Below are positions 54,592 through 63,785 of a stretch of 64,000 nucleotides of DNA, piece after piece. The notes beneath the pieces were generated by a model, which was given only the letters and a program-made list of their open reading frames with translations, was not told the DNA's origin and ran no database searches. How positions within the stretch are numbered: position 1 is the stretch's first letter; each line of letters begins with the position of its first letter. Origin of the DNA: Pseudomonas sp. Leaf58 (lineage in GTDB: Bacteria > Pseudomonadota > Gammaproteobacteria > Pseudomonadales > Pseudomonadaceae); assembly GCF_003627215.1 (NCBI RefSeq), contig NZ_CP032677.1, positions 3,787,501-3,851,500 on the forward strand, read 5' to 3'. The position numbers were made by a program, and so were the translations under genes.

Positions 54592-54930
54592 TATGCTCTA
54601 TGGAAGGAAACCGCGGCATTCTAGGGGCTTTCCTGGGTTTTTGCTGTGTTTTACCAGTTTTTGACGGCAAAAGTCTGACAGTTGGCCAAGCCGGTGCATG
54701 TAAAACTTTTCAAACCAGTGCTCATTTCTGATAATTGGTACTGGCACAAAGCCTTTATCCGGCTCACTATTTGTCACAGAATTGACGCCAAGGAAACGGC
54801 GACCATGAGGCAAGATGAGCATCCATTTTTCACTGACGGTTGAACATTTTGTCGTCGCCACGGTCGTACTTCCATCCCGTGCGGCCAATTTGAGAACCGC
54901 TTCCCCTGAACCAAAATCTGGTCAATTTAT
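54592..54930. other. Intergenic region before amrZ
   Basis: This 339-base gap between the divergent phnN and amrZ is AT-richer than its flanks. It holds a candidate promoter at 54707 and presumably AmrZ autoregulatory sites. A 96-codon minus-strand reading inside it has no recognisable content. Confidence 0.55.
54707..54735 (+). promoter_or_regulatory. Possible promoter of amrZ
   Basis: TTTTCA, a 17-base spacer and GATAAT (5 of 6 matches) suggest a sigma-70 promoter. An AlgU-like AACTT...TCTGA pair overlaps it with a spacing that is slightly too long. amrZ is AlgU-controlled in P. aeruginosa. Confidence 0.35.
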
Positions 54931-55257
54931 ATGCGCCCAATGAAACAGGCTATTTATTCGAGCCGCACCGCTGACAAGTTCGTCGTCCGCCTGCCAGATG
55001 GGATGCGTGAGCGCATTGCCGAGGTAGCGCGCAACCATCACCGCAGCATGAACTCCGAGATCATCGCGCGCCTGGAACAGAGCCTTATCCAGGAAGGCGC
55101 GCTGGGTGACGAGCTGAGCATGCGCCTGGACAGCCCTGAACTGTCTCTGCATGAACGCGAGTTGCTGCAGCGCTTCCGCCAACTGTCCCACCGCCAGCAG
55201 AACGCACTGGTCGCCCTCATCGCTCACGATGTGGAAATGGCCGCGGACGCCTCCTGA
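54931..55257 (+). CDS. amrZ: Ribbon-helix-helix regulator AmrZ (AlgZ)
   Basis: AmrZ is a global regulator of alginate, motility and c-di-GMP genes in Pseudomonas. The 108-residue product has the Arc-like ribbon-helix-helix domain (about 12-60): [20 protein letters not shown] and [18 protein letters not shown]. The near-invariant C-terminal tetramerisation part is [20 protein letters not shown]. The match to P. aeruginosa AmrZ is close over most of the length. In that species it represses fleQ, a homologue of which is also in this window. Confidence 0.96.
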   Translation: MRPMKQAIYSSRTADKFVVRLPDGMRERIAEVARNHHRSMNSEIIARLEQSLIQEGALGDELSMRLDSPELSLHERELLQRFRQLSHRQQNALVALIAHDVEMAADAS

Positions 55258-55274
55258 GGTTTGCAGCGGATACG

Positions 55275-55301
55275 AAAAAGCCAGCCTAAGCTGGCTTTTT
55301 T
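55275..55301 (+). terminator. Rho-independent terminator of amrZ
   Basis: GCCAGC-CTAA-GCTGGC flanked by AAAAA and TTTTTT, 18 bases past the amrZ stop. Confidence 0.9.
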
Positions 55302-55437
55302 ATGGGCGACTATCAAGCCATAGGATCATGCAAGAAACGCGATGCTTTGTAAGAGCGGCCTTGTGTCGCGAAAGGGCTGCGCAGCAGCCCCAGCAACCTG
55401 AGCTTCACCACTGAAGCCTTAGGGCCGCTTTGCGGCG

Positions 55438-56880
55438 TTACAGCAGGAACACCGTAGCCAAGCCGAGGAAGATGAAGAAGCCGCCGCTGTCGGTCACTGC
55501 CGTGATCATCACACTCGCCCCCATCGCCGGGTCGCGCCCCAAGCGGGCCAAGGTCATCGGGATAAGCACGCCCATCAGCGCCGCCAGCAACAGGTTCAAG
55601 GTCATCGCCCCGGTCATCACTACCCCGAGTGACCAGCTGCCATACAGCCAGAAAGCCACTGCGCCAATCACTCCGCCCCAAACCAGGCCGTTGATCAGCG
55701 ACACCGCCAGCTCCTTGCGCATCAACCGGCTGGTGTTGCCCGGCGATACCTGGTCTAGCGCCATGGCGCGCACGATCATGGTGATGGTCTGGTTACCCGA
55801 GTTGCCACCAATACCCGCAACGATCGGCATCAACGCAGCCAACGCCACCAGCTTCTCGATCGAGCCCTCGAACAGGCCAATCACTCGCGAAGCAACAAAG
55901 GCAGTGATCAGATTGATCGCCAGCCATGCCCAACGGTTGCGGAACGAGCGCCAGACCGAGGCGAAGATGTCTTCCTCCTCGCGCAGACCGGCCATGCTCA
56001 GCACTTCGCTCTCGCTCTCTTCACGAATCAGGTCGACCATCTCGTCAATGGTCAGACGGCCGATCAAACGACCGCCCTTGTCTACCACCGGTGCAGACAC
56101 CAAGTCGTAACGCTCAAAGGCTTGCGCGGCGTCGTAGGCATCTTCCTCGGGCTGGAAGGACACCGGGTCGGTCGCCATGACCTCCGCCACCTTCTTCTCC
56201 GGGTCGTTGACCAGCAGGCGCTTGATCGGCAAAACGCCCTTGAGGATGCCGTCGTAATCGACCACGAACAATTTGTCGGTGTGGTTCGGCAGTTCTTTCA
56301 GGCGACGCAGATAGCGCAACACCACTTCCAGGCTGACGTCTTCGCGGATGGTGACCATCTCGAAGTCCATCAGCGCACCGACTTGCTCCTCGTCGTAGCT
56401 CAGCGCAGAGCGCACGCGCTCGCGTTGCTGGGCATCGAGGGTTTCCATCAGCTCGTGGACAACGTCACGCGGCAGCTCAGGCGCCAGGTCGGCCAGCTCG
56501 TCGGCGTCCATTTCCTTGGCGGCGGCGAGCAGTTCGTGATCGTCCATGTCGGCGATCAGCGACTGCCGCACGGCGTCAGAAACTTCCAGCAAAATGTCGC
56601 CATCGCGATCCGAGCGCACCAGTTGCCAGACCGTCAGGCGGTCTTCCAGGGGCAAGGCTTCGAGGATGTAGGCGATGTCGGCGGGGTGCAGGTCATCGAG
56701 TTTGCGCTGCAGCTCGACGAGGTTCTGGCGGTGGACCAGGTTTTCCACCAGGTCGTTGTGGGCACCTTCCTGACGGTGGGTCAGGTCTTCGACCACACGC
56801 TGGCGTTGCAACAGTTCGACCACCTGGGCCAGGCGATCTTGCAGGCTTTCTTGCGCTTTTTTTACTTCTACTTCAGTCAT
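55438..56880 (-). CDS. mgtE: Magnesium transporter MgtE
   Basis: MgtE is a Mg2+-gated channel. The 480-residue protein (from MTEVEVKKAQESL) has the cytosolic N domain with superhelical repeats (about 25-130), two CBS domains (about 140-265, PVSFQPEEDAYDAAQAFERY and APVVDKGGRLIGRLTIDEMV) and five membrane helices at the C-terminus. The pore signature is MPIVAGIGGNSGNQTITMIV. A start 10 codons earlier has no family match. No riboswitch-like structure was recognised in the leader. Confidence 0.96.
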   Translation of the reverse strand: MTEVEVKKAQESLQDRLAQVVELLQRQRVVEDLTHRQEGAHNDLVENLVHRQNLVELQRKLDDLHPADIAYILEALPLEDRLTVWQLVRSDRDGDILLEVSDAVRQSLIADMDDHELLAAAKEMDADELADLAPELPRDVVHELMETLDAQQRERVRSALSYDEEQVGALMDFEMVTIREDVSLEVVLRYLRRLKELPNHTDKLFVVDYDGILKGVLPIKRLLVNDPEKKVAEVMATDPVSFQPEEDAYDAAQAFERYDLVSAPVVDKGGRLIGRLTIDEMVDLIREESESEVLSMAGLREEEDIFASVWRSFRNRWAWLAINLITAFVASRVIGLFEGSIEKLVALAALMPIVAGIGGNSGNQTITMIVRAMALDQVSPGNTSRLMRKELAVSLINGLVWGGVIGAVAFWLYGSWSLGVVMTGAMTLNLLLAALMGVLIPMTLARLGRDPAMGASVMITAVTDSGGFFIFLGLATVFLL

Positions 56881-57197
56881 AGGCGAACTCCACTCCCAGC
56901 AGCGGAGCACGCCGGGAGAATCAATCGGTCAGATCTTTCGGTATGAATCGTGTTAGCGAGTAACTACTGGGTAAGTCCATGGTGGTTTTCCACAAGCCCC
57001 GGCGGGGCTGACGGGCGCAATCATACACTGCTCAAGCTGTCAGATCGCTTAAAATTTTGGCCGGAACAATCGTTTGCGTGATAAAGCTGGGACAACGCGC
57101 GAAGCTATCAGTGCGACGGTGGCTCTGGCGGTTAAAGCACATTGGTTGTGTGCCTGGATGTGTTTGTGGCGCCTGGGCGATTTGGGGCTGCTTTGCA

Positions 57198-57285
57198 GCC
57201 CATCGCCGGCAAGCCAGCTGCCACAGGTACCGCGCTGCTCTCTGGATTGCAGCGTCCCTGTGGCAGCTGGCTTGCCGGCGATGGG
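57198..57285. repeat. Long inverted repeat, second REP type
   Basis: Arms of about 29 bases, one containing ATCGCCGGCAAGCCAGCTGC and the other its inverse, are separated by about 30 bases. The core GCCGGCAAGCCAGCTGCCAC differs from the other REPs in the window. Confidence 0.8.
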
Positions 57286-57371
57286 GCACAAGGCGGTCCA
57301 AGCTACACCACAATCATTACAGAAGAGCTTAGATCGGCAGGGCCAACAATTCAGTGGTGCAGAAAAACAAA

Positions 57372-57397
57372 AAGCCCGCTCAATTGAGCGGGCTTCT
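57372..57397 (-). terminator. Terminator of the tRNA-Arg array
   Basis: A perfect palindrome AAGCCCGCTCAATTGAGCGG with GCTT following, then TTTTTG on the minus strand, about 11 bases past the last tRNA. Typical of a stable-RNA terminator. Confidence 0.88.
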
Positions 57398-57407
57398 TGA
57401 TGGGGTA

Positions 57408-57484
57408 TGGCGGACTCAGCAGGATTCGAACCTGCGACCGCTCGGTTCGTAGCCGAGTACTCTATCCAGCTGAGCTATGAGTCC
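57408..57484 (-). tRNA. tRNA-Arg (anticodon ACG), copy 4 of array
   Basis: 77 bases on the minus strand: acceptor GGACTCA/TGAGTCC, D arm from TAGCTCAGCTGG, anticodon loop CTACGAA (ACG, read as ICG), T arm GCAGG-TTCGAAT-CCTGC, discriminator G and encoded CCA. It is the last gene in the direction of transcription. Confidence 0.97.
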
Positions 57485-57556
57485 GTGGTGGTATTTTTAG
57501 ACCAGATTACCACTGGTTGACTGAAGCAGCCTTGCAAGCAGAACCACTTCAAAAAG

Positions 57557-57633
57557 TGGCGGACTCAGCAGGATTCGAACCTGCGACCGCTCGGTTCGTA
57601 GCCGAGTACTCTATCCAGCTGAGCTATGAGTCC
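57557..57633 (-). tRNA. tRNA-Arg (anticodon ACG), copy 3 of array
   Basis: Sequence identical to the other three copies, 149 bases from its left neighbour. Encoded CCA present. Confidence 0.97.
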
Positions 57634-57705
57634 GCGATTGGCAGTTTTAAACCAGATACCGCTGGTTGACTGAAGCAGCTTTGCAAGCAGAGCCACTTCA
57701 AAAAG

Positions 57706-57782
57706 TGGCGGACTCAGCAGGATTCGAACCTGCGACCGCTCGGTTCGTAGCCGAGTACTCTATCCAGCTGAGCTATGAGTCC
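57706..57782 (-). tRNA. tRNA-Arg (anticodon ACG), copy 2 of array
   Basis: Sequence identical to the other copies, again at a spacing of 149 bases. The spacer to copy 3 is very similar to the next spacer. Confidence 0.97.
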
Positions 57783-57853
57783 GCGATTGGTAGTTTTAGA
57801 CCAGTTACCACTGGTTGATTGAAGCAGCCTTGCAAACAAAGCCACTTCAAAAG

Positions 57854-57930
57854 TGGCGGACTCAGCAGGATTCGAACCTGCGACCGCTCGGTTCGTAGCC
57901 GAGTACTCTATCCAGCTGAGCTATGAGTCC
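57854..57930 (-). tRNA. tRNA-Arg (anticodon ACG), copy 1 of array
   Basis: First copy in the direction of transcription, 148 bases from copy 2. Identical cloverleaf with encoded CCA. Confidence 0.97.
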
Positions 57931-58036
57931 GTGTCTTGCCGCGCATTATAGGCCGCTGAAACATTTTTGCAAGAACGTTTTCGTTTAAAATCAACTACTT
58001 AGCGTTCTTACCGTTTACAGCGCCCTACGCAAATAA

Positions 58037-58127
58037 TGGCGGTGAAGGGGGGATTCGAACCCCCGATACCCTTATGAGGTATACTCCCTTAGCAGGGGAG
58101 CGCCTTCGGCCACTCGGCCACCTCACC
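58037..58127 (-). tRNA. tRNA-Ser (anticodon GCT)
   Basis: 91 bases on the minus strand: acceptor GGTGAGG/CTTCACC, anticodon stem-loop CTCCC-CTGCTAA-GGGAG (GCT), a long variable arm as expected for class II, T arm GGGGG-TTCGAAT-CCCCC, discriminator G and encoded CCA. It lies between csrA and the tRNA-Arg array and probably shares their transcript. Confidence 0.96.
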
Positions 58128-58199
58128 GCAACACGAGGCGAATATTAAACAGGATCTTCCTCGCTTGCAACCCTTTTTTTGAAAAAAACTTCAAAAAAA

Positions 58200-58388
58200 T
58201 TAAAGGCTTGGCTCTTCATCCTTCTCTTTCTTGATCCGCAGGTAGATTTCCTCGCGGTGAACGGCCACTTCTTTCGGGGCACTGACGCCAATACGCACCT
58301 GGTTGCCTTTGACGCCGAGCACCGTCACGGTGATCTCGCCGTCTCCAATGATCAGGCTCTCGGCGCACCGACGAGTCAGAATCAACAT
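58200..58388 (-). CDS. csrA: RNA-binding carbon storage regulator CsrA (RsmA)
   Basis: CsrA/RsmA binds GGA motifs in leaders and controls translation of secretion, biofilm and motility genes. The 62-residue product begins [20 protein letters not shown] and contains [15 protein letters not shown], both invariant, including the RNA-binding Arg44 region. AAGGAG precedes the ATG. The C-terminal [10 protein letters not shown] is variable. It lies after lysC, as is usual in Pseudomonas. Confidence 0.97.
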   Translation of the reverse strand: MLILTRRCAESLIIGDGEITVTVLGVKGNQVRIGVSAPKEVAVHREEIYLRIKKEKDEEPSL

Positions 58389-58518
58389 AGCTTTCTCCTT
58401 ACGTAAAACATTCAGGGGTAACAGTCTTGGGTGTCACGGCCTGGTCGTGGACGACGACTCGGCCCGGGTTACTCACCACACAGGGCAGGACAGGGCCTGC
58501 GCGGCGAGCAGAAACGCG

Positions 58519-58542
58519 AAGGGCGCGGCAAGCCGCGCCCTT
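58519..58542 (-). terminator. Hairpin terminator of lysC
   Basis: AAGGGCGCGGC-TT-GCCGCGCCCTT on the minus strand, 12 bases past the lysC stop. The T run is weak (CGCGTTTCT), so some readthrough into csrA is likely. Confidence 0.7.
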
Positions 58543-58554
58543 CCAGGCAGCAAA

Positions 58555-59790
58555 TTACTCGCTCTGTCGTGCAGGTGCGTCGAGTTCGAACGCGGTGTGC
58601 AGCGCACGTACGGCCAGTTCCAGGTACTTCTCTTCGATCACGACCGAAACCTTGATTTCGGAGGTAGAGATCATCTGGATGTTGATGCTCTCCTTGGCCA
58701 GGGCTTCGAACATGCGGCTGGCTACACCGGCGTGCGAACGCATGCCGACGCCCACGATCGAGACCTTGGCGATCTTGGTGTCGCCGATCACTTCACGGGC
58801 ACCGATTTCGCGGGCAGTGTTTTCCAGCACGCTCTGCGCCTTCTCGTACTCGTTGCGGTGTACGGTGAAGGTGAAGTCGGTGGTGTTATCGTGGGACACG
58901 TTCTGCACGATCATGTCGACCTCGATGTTCGAGGCGCTGATCGGGCCGAGGATCTTGAAGGCCACGCCCGGGGTGTCCGGCACGCCGCGAATGGTCAGCT
59001 TGGCTTCATCACGGTTGAAGGCGATACCGGAAATGATCGGCTGTTCCATGGATTCCTCTTCATCAATGGTAATGAGGGTACCCGGACCCTCCTTGAAGCT
59101 GTGCAGCACGCGCAGCGGAACGTTGTACTTGCCGGCGAACTCCACCGAGCGGATCTGCAGCACCTTGGAGCCGAGGCTGGCCATTTCCAGCATTTCTTCG
59201 AAGGTGATCTTCTCCAGGCGGCGGGCCTGTGGCACCACGCGCGGATCGGTGGTGTAGACACCATCGACGTCGGTGTAGATCTGGCACTCGTCAGCCTTCA
59301 GCGCCGCCGCCAGGGCCACGCCGGTGGTGTCGGAGCCGCCACGGCCCAGGGTGGTGATGTTGCCGTGCTCGTCGACACCCTGGAAGCCAGCCACCACAAC
59401 TACGCGGCCTTCCTTGAGGTCGGCACGAATCTTCTGGTCGTCGATCTGCAGGATGCGCGCCTTGTTGTGCGCGCTGTCGGTGAGGATACGCACCTGGTTG
59501 CCGGTGTAGGACACCGCTGGCACACCACGCTTGATCAGGGCCATGGTCAGCAAGGCAATGGTCACCTGCTCACCGGTCGACACGATCACATCCAGTTCGC
59601 GCGGAACCGGCTGATCGGTGATCTGCCTGGCCAAGTCGATCAGGCGATTGGTTTCACCGCTCATGGCTGACAGCACAACCACCAGGTCGTCGCCTGCCTC
59701 ACGGTGTTTCTTGACCTTTTCGGCTACCTGCTCGATCCGCTCGATGGAACCGACAGAGGTGCCGCCAAATTTCTGTACGATCAACGCCAT
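58555..59790 (-). CDS. lysC: Aspartate kinase
   Basis: This enzyme phosphorylates aspartate, the first step to Lys, Thr and Met. The 411-residue protein has the kinase domain (ALIVQKFGGTSVGSIERIEQ; TLGRGGSDTTGVALAAALKA; YTDVDGVYTTDPRVVP) and two ACT domains (about 265-405, SKIAFNRDEA-like region and IVGVGMRSHAGVASRMFEAL). The length fits the class with alpha and beta forms from one gene. It lies 84 bases after alaS. Confidence 0.97.
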   Translation of the reverse strand: MALIVQKFGGTSVGSIERIEQVAEKVKKHREAGDDLVVVLSAMSGETNRLIDLARQITDQPVPRELDVIVSTGEQVTIALLTMALIKRGVPAVSYTGNQVRILTDSAHNKARILQIDDQKIRADLKEGRVVVVAGFQGVDEHGNITTLGRGGSDTTGVALAAALKADECQIYTDVDGVYTTDPRVVPQARRLEKITFEEMLEMASLGSKVLQIRSVEFAGKYNVPLRVLHSFKEGPGTLITIDEEESMEQPIISGIAFNRDEAKLTIRGVPDTPGVAFKILGPISASNIEVDMIVQNVSHDNTTDFTFTVHRNEYEKAQSVLENTAREIGAREVIGDTKIAKVSIVGVGMRSHAGVASRMFEALAKESINIQMISTSEIKVSVVIEEKYLELAVRALHTAFELDAPARQSE

Positions 59791-59838
59791 TTCAATGGTG
59801 CCTCAGCCCATACAGGGCCCCAAAAAACAATCCAACAT

Positions 59839-59871
59839 GAAGGAGCGGGTGGCTACACCACCCGCCCCTTC
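59839..59871 (-). terminator. Rho-independent terminator of alaS
   Basis: On the minus strand GAAGGGGCGGGTGG pairs with CCACCCGCTCCTTC (one mismatch) around a 5-base loop. A T-rich stretch follows (ATTGTTTTTT). It begins 3 bases after the alaS stop. Confidence 0.82.
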
Positions 59872-59874
59872 ATC

Positions 59875-62499
59875 TCAAAGTCCCTGCTCTGCGAATGGCA
59901 CGGCCAGCGCCAGGGCCTGGTCCAGCGCAGCGACGTCGACGCCACCACCCTGAGCCATATCCGGACGGCCACCGCCCTTGCCACCCACTGCCGCAGCGGC
60001 TTGTTTCATCAGATCGCCAGCCTTGAGTTGGCTGGAGAGGTCCTTGGTCACGCCGGCCACCAGCACGACCTTGCCCTCATGCTCGCTGCCCAGCAGGATC
60101 ACTGCGTGGCCGAGCTTGTTTTTCAGCTGATCGACCAGCGCCAGCAGGGCCTTGCCGTCCTGCCCATCCAGGCGGGCGGCGAGCACCTTGGCGCCTTTGA
60201 CCTCAACGGCCGCGTTGGAGAGATCGTCCCCGGCGGCGCTGGCGGCCTTGGCCTGCAGCTGTTCCAGCTGCTTCTCCAGCTGGCGGTTGCGCTCGAGCAC
60301 AGCCGACAGCTTGTCGATCAGGTTGTCGCGGTTACCCTTGACCAGTTGCGCGGCTTCCTTGACTTGCTCTTCAGCAGCGTTCAGGTAGGCCAGCGCCGCA
60401 GCGCCGGTCACCGCTTCGATACGGCGTACGCCAGAGGCCACGCCGCCTTCGCTGATGATCTTGAACAGGCTGATGTCACCGGTGCGCTTGGCATGGATAC
60501 CGCCGCACAGCTCCACCGAGAAATCACCGCCCATGCTCAATACACGCACGGTATCGCCGTACTTCTCGCCGAACAGCGCCATGGCACCTTTGGCCTTGGC
60601 GGTTTCGATGTCGGTCAGTTCGGTTTCCACGGCGGTGTTCTTGCGCACTTCGCGGTTGACGATGTCTTCGAGCAGCTTGATCTGCTCCGGCTTCACCGCC
60701 TCGAAGTGGCTGAAGTCGAAACGCAGGCGCTGGCTGTCGACCAGCGAACCCTTCTGTTGAACGTGCTCACCCAGCACCTGGCGCAGCGCTTCGTGCAGCA
60801 AGTGAGTGGCGGAGTGGTTCAGCGAGGTAGCGTGCTGCACGTCGGCATCGACTTTGGCCTCGACCGGCGAACCGATCACCAGCGCGCCGCTGGCGACCAC
60901 GCCATGGTGCAGGAAAGCACCACCGGTCTTGGTGGTGTCGCGCACGTCGAAGCGCGCAGCGCCAGCCTGCAGGAAGCCACTGTCACCCACCTGGCCACCG
61001 GATTCGGCATAGAACGGTGTGCGGTCGAGCACGACCACGCCTTGCTCGCCTTCGCCCAATTGGTCGACGGCCTGACCGTCCTTGTACAGGGCGATGATCT
61101 TGCCCTGGCCTTCGGTGGCGTCATAACCGAGGAACTCGGTGGCGCTGTCGACCTTGACCAGGCTGTTGTAGTCCATGCCGAAGGCGCTGGCGGAGCGGGC
61201 ACGCTCACGCTGGGCATCCATTTCGCGCTCGAAGCCGGCTTCGTCGATGGTGAGCTCGCGCTCACGGGCGATGTCGGCAGTCAGGTCCATCGGGAAGCCG
61301 TAGGTGTCGTACAGCTTGAACACCACGTCACCCGGTACCACGTTGCCCTGCAGTTGGGCCAAGTCCTGCTCGAGAATGCGCAGGCCCTGCTCCAGGGTCT
61401 TGGCGAACTGCTCTTCTTCGGCCTTGAGCACGCGCTCGATGTGCGCTTGCTGGCTGTTCAGCTCAGGGAAGGCTTCGCCCATTTCGGCGACCAGGGCGGC
61501 AACGATCTGGTAGAAGAAGCTGCCCTTGGCGCCCAGCTTGTTGCCGTGGCGGCAAGCGCGGCGAATGATGCGACGCAGCACGTAACCGCGGCCTTCGTTG
61601 GACGGCAGCACGCCGTCGGCAATCAGGAAGCCGCAGGAACGGATGTGGTCGGCAACCACTTTCAGCGAAGCCTGGCCGTCATTGCTGCAACCGATGGCCT
61701 TGGCCGCCGCGGCCAGCAGGTTTTGGAACAGGTCGATCTCGTAGTTCGAGTGCACGTGCTGCAGCACGGCGCTGACGCGCTCCAGGCCCATACCGGTGTC
61801 TACCGACGGCGCTGGCAGCGGGTGCAGCACGCCGTCGGCGGTGCGGTTGAACTGCATGAAGACGTTGTTCCAGATCTCGATGTAACGGTCGCCGTCTTCT
61901 TCTGGCGAGCCGGGTGGGCCGCCCCAGATGTCCGCGCCGTGGTCGTAGAAGATCTCGGTGCAAGGGCCGCACGGGCCGGTGTCGCCCATGGTCCAGAAGT
62001 TGTCGGAAGCATATGGGGCGCCTTTGTTGTCGCCGATGCGCACCATGCGCTCGGCCGGCACGCCAACTTCCTGGGTCCAGATGTCGTAGGCTTCGTCGTC
62101 AGTGGCGTAGACGGTGACCCAGAGCTTCTCCTTGGGCAGGTTCAGCCATTTTTCCGACGTGAGGAAAGTCCAAGCGAAGGTGATGGCGTCGCGCTTGAAA
62201 TAGTCGCCGAAGCTGAAGTTACCCAGCATTTCGAAGAAGGTATGGTGACGCGCGGTGTAACCGACGTTTTCCAGGTCGTTGTGCTTGCCACCGGCGCGTA
62301 CACACTTCTGGCTGCTGACCGCACGGGTGTAGGCACGCTTCTCCGCACCGAGGAAGCAGTCCTTGAACTGGTTCATGCCTGCGTTGGTGAACAGCAGGGT
62401 CGGGTCGTTGTTCGGGATCAGCGAACTGGAGGCGACTCGGGTATGGCCCTGCTCTTCGAAGAAGCGAAGGAAGGCTTCACGGATTTCTGCGCTTTTCAT
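59875..62499 (-). CDS. alaS: Alanyl-tRNA synthetase
   Basis: AlaRS charges tRNA-Ala. From [11 protein letters not shown] it has 874 residues, the usual size. Class II motifs are seen in the aminoacylation domain ([55 protein letters not shown]). The editing domain has zinc-binding residues in [13 protein letters not shown] and [16 protein letters not shown]. The C-terminal C-Ala domain ends [15 protein letters not shown]. The extra 49 residues of the longer reading lie upstream of the conserved start and are rejected. Confidence 0.98.
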   Translation of the reverse strand: MKSAEIREAFLRFFEEQGHTRVASSSLIPNNDPTLLFTNAGMNQFKDCFLGAEKRAYTRAVSSQKCVRAGGKHNDLENVGYTARHHTFFEMLGNFSFGDYFKRDAITFAWTFLTSEKWLNLPKEKLWVTVYATDDEAYDIWTQEVGVPAERMVRIGDNKGAPYASDNFWTMGDTGPCGPCTEIFYDHGADIWGGPPGSPEEDGDRYIEIWNNVFMQFNRTADGVLHPLPAPSVDTGMGLERVSAVLQHVHSNYEIDLFQNLLAAAAKAIGCSNDGQASLKVVADHIRSCGFLIADGVLPSNEGRGYVLRRIIRRACRHGNKLGAKGSFFYQIVAALVAEMGEAFPELNSQQAHIERVLKAEEEQFAKTLEQGLRILEQDLAQLQGNVVPGDVVFKLYDTYGFPMDLTADIARERELTIDEAGFEREMDAQRERARSASAFGMDYNSLVKVDSATEFLGYDATEGQGKIIALYKDGQAVDQLGEGEQGVVVLDRTPFYAESGGQVGDSGFLQAGAARFDVRDTTKTGGAFLHHGVVASGALVIGSPVEAKVDADVQHATSLNHSATHLLHEALRQVLGEHVQQKGSLVDSQRLRFDFSHFEAVKPEQIKLLEDIVNREVRKNTAVETELTDIETAKAKGAMALFGEKYGDTVRVLSMGGDFSVELCGGIHAKRTGDISLFKIISEGGVASGVRRIEAVTGAAALAYLNAAEEQVKEAAQLVKGNRDNLIDKLSAVLERNRQLEKQLEQLQAKAASAAGDDLSNAAVEVKGAKVLAARLDGQDGKALLALVDQLKNKLGHAVILLGSEHEGKVVLVAGVTKDLSSQLKAGDLMKQAAAAVGGKGGGRPDMAQGGGVDVAALDQALALAVPFAEQGL

Positions 62500-62767
62500 A
62501 GGTTCTTCCACGGAAACGGCGGCCCTGTTGGGCAAACGCGTCGACGAAACGACGGCAAAGGGCCGCATTATATCGGTCCTGCAGTCTCGATGCAGTGTGT
62601 TTATACGATAGAAACCATCGTTTGGACGGTTTTTCGGGCTATGCAAACGAAAACGAGATGACCGGATGCTAAATCCTGCCTTTCGCCACTGGCAAGCCCA
62701 TTACCGCTGATGAGGAGGGAAAATGGAACAGGCGGTGCATTAAAAGAGAAAAGCTGGCTGCCTCTGG

Positions 62768-63775
62768 TTAGCCCAACCGCTGCCCCGCGTCCGGCACGAC
62801 CAGAATGCCAGCACGCAAGCCATTCTTCACCTTGGGGTTGGGGAAGATGATACGCGCGCCCTCTTCCTCCACCACCCAGCGCATCTCGGCCAGGTCTTCG
62901 GCAAGCAGGTAACCCTTGCTCAGTTCGGAGAAGTTTTCGATATCCGCCGGCAAGTGCAGGTGGAAGCTGTCGCTGTGCTTGATGATCTCGCGGGAGACAC
63001 TGAACAACTGCAAGCCATCCAGCGAGCTTTCGCCCGCTGGCTCAGTGCCTTCGATGATGTGGATCAGCCGCTTTTCCAGCTTGTCCAGGTTGACCTGCTC
63101 GTTCTGGCCGAACGGGCGGGCCTTGCCCAGCTCCAGGGTAAAGGCCTCGGCCTCCAGCTGCTCGTAGGTGAAGGCACTGAAGGTGATGGACGACTTGCTC
63201 TGTAGCAACACTGCCTGCATGCCCGCTGCTGCCAGGCGCACCAGCTCGCGACGGGAATGTTTGCGGCCCTCTTTATAAGGGTACAAGGCGAACTGCTCGA
63301 TTTTCGAGCCGCGGATAGCGGTATGCAGGTCGTAATGCAGGCGGCTGCGCCCCGGCTTGCTGAAAAACACCCGGGCGAACTGCTCCAGCTCGGCGGCACG
63401 CAATGCCTCGAAACCACTGGACTGTTCATGGCGCCCATTGAACAGGCGGTTGATGTCCTGCTCGATGAAACGCTCGCCCTTGCTGATCGCCGCCGGGTTG
63501 CCAAAGAGGAACAGCACCCGCGCCTTTGGCTTGACTTCGCCATTGGCCACACTGTGCAGCAGCCGCTCGAGCAGTTCGATCGGCGCCGTTTCGTTGCCAT
63601 GGATGCCGGCGGACAACAGCAAATCCAGCCCGCAATCCTCGCTTTCAGCGGGGCGTACTTCAAGCGCACCCACCCCCAGCCAGCGCAAACGCGCGCCCTC
63701 GTGTGTCACTTGGGTCTTCTCGGCCGGCTCACGACCGGAGAGGGTCAGCTCAAGCAATTTGCCAAGGGCGAGCAT
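62768..63775 (-). CDS. astE: Succinylglutamate desuccinylase AstE
   Basis: AstE is the last step of arginine catabolism by the succinyltransferase pathway, giving glutamate and succinate. The 335-residue zinc hydrolase has the ligands His59 and Glu62 ([13 protein letters not shown]) and His151 ([11 protein letters not shown]). The start at 63775 begins with [13 protein letters not shown]; the longer reading overlaps the previous gene and is rejected. In Pseudomonas the ast genes precede it; here only the intervening small gene is in the window. Confidence 0.95.
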   Translation of the reverse strand: MLALGKLLELTLSGREPAEKTQVTHEGARLRWLGVGALEVRPAESEDCGLDLLLSAGIHGNETAPIELLERLLHSVANGEVKPKARVLFLFGNPAAISKGERFIEQDINRLFNGRHEQSSGFEALRAAELEQFARVFFSKPGRSRLHYDLHTAIRGSKIEQFALYPYKEGRKHSRRELVRLAAAGMQAVLLQSKSSITFSAFTYEQLEAEAFTLELGKARPFGQNEQVNLDKLEKRLIHIIEGTEPAGESSLDGLQLFSVSREIIKHSDSFHLHLPADIENFSELSKGYLLAEDLAEMRWVVEEEGARIIFPNPKVKNGLRAGILVVPDAGQRLG

Positions 63776-63785
63776 AGGTACTTCC

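Larger units (their letters stand above)
56881..57407. other. Intergenic region between mgtE and tRNA-Arg array
   Basis: This 527-base gap holds a long inverted repeat (57198-57285) and the tRNA terminator (57372-57397). The rest shows no gene that I can support; several overlapping short readings on both strands arise from the repeat. Confidence 0.6.

Noticed and set aside
54598..54888. 96-codon minus-strand reading frame between phnN and amrZ
   Set aside because: It lies in the amrZ regulatory region, has no ribosome site and no recognisable content.
56881..57000. A Mg2+ riboswitch before mgtE
   Set aside because: No multi-stem leader like the ykoK or mgtA types could be recognised in the 120 bases before the gene.
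57049..57400. Several short overlapping frames on both strands
   Set aside because: They arise from the 29-base inverted repeat and the tRNA terminator; no start sites or domains support them.
57408..57930. CRISPR-like regular spacing
   Set aside because: The regular repeats are tRNA-Arg genes with similar spacers. No cas gene and no unique short spacers are present.
59704..62661. A 985-codon open reading frame on the plus strand
   Set aside because: It lies almost entirely opposite alaS. It is a by-product of high GC and biased third positions in alaS, and its residues (rich in His, Leu, Val, Gln) show no family content.
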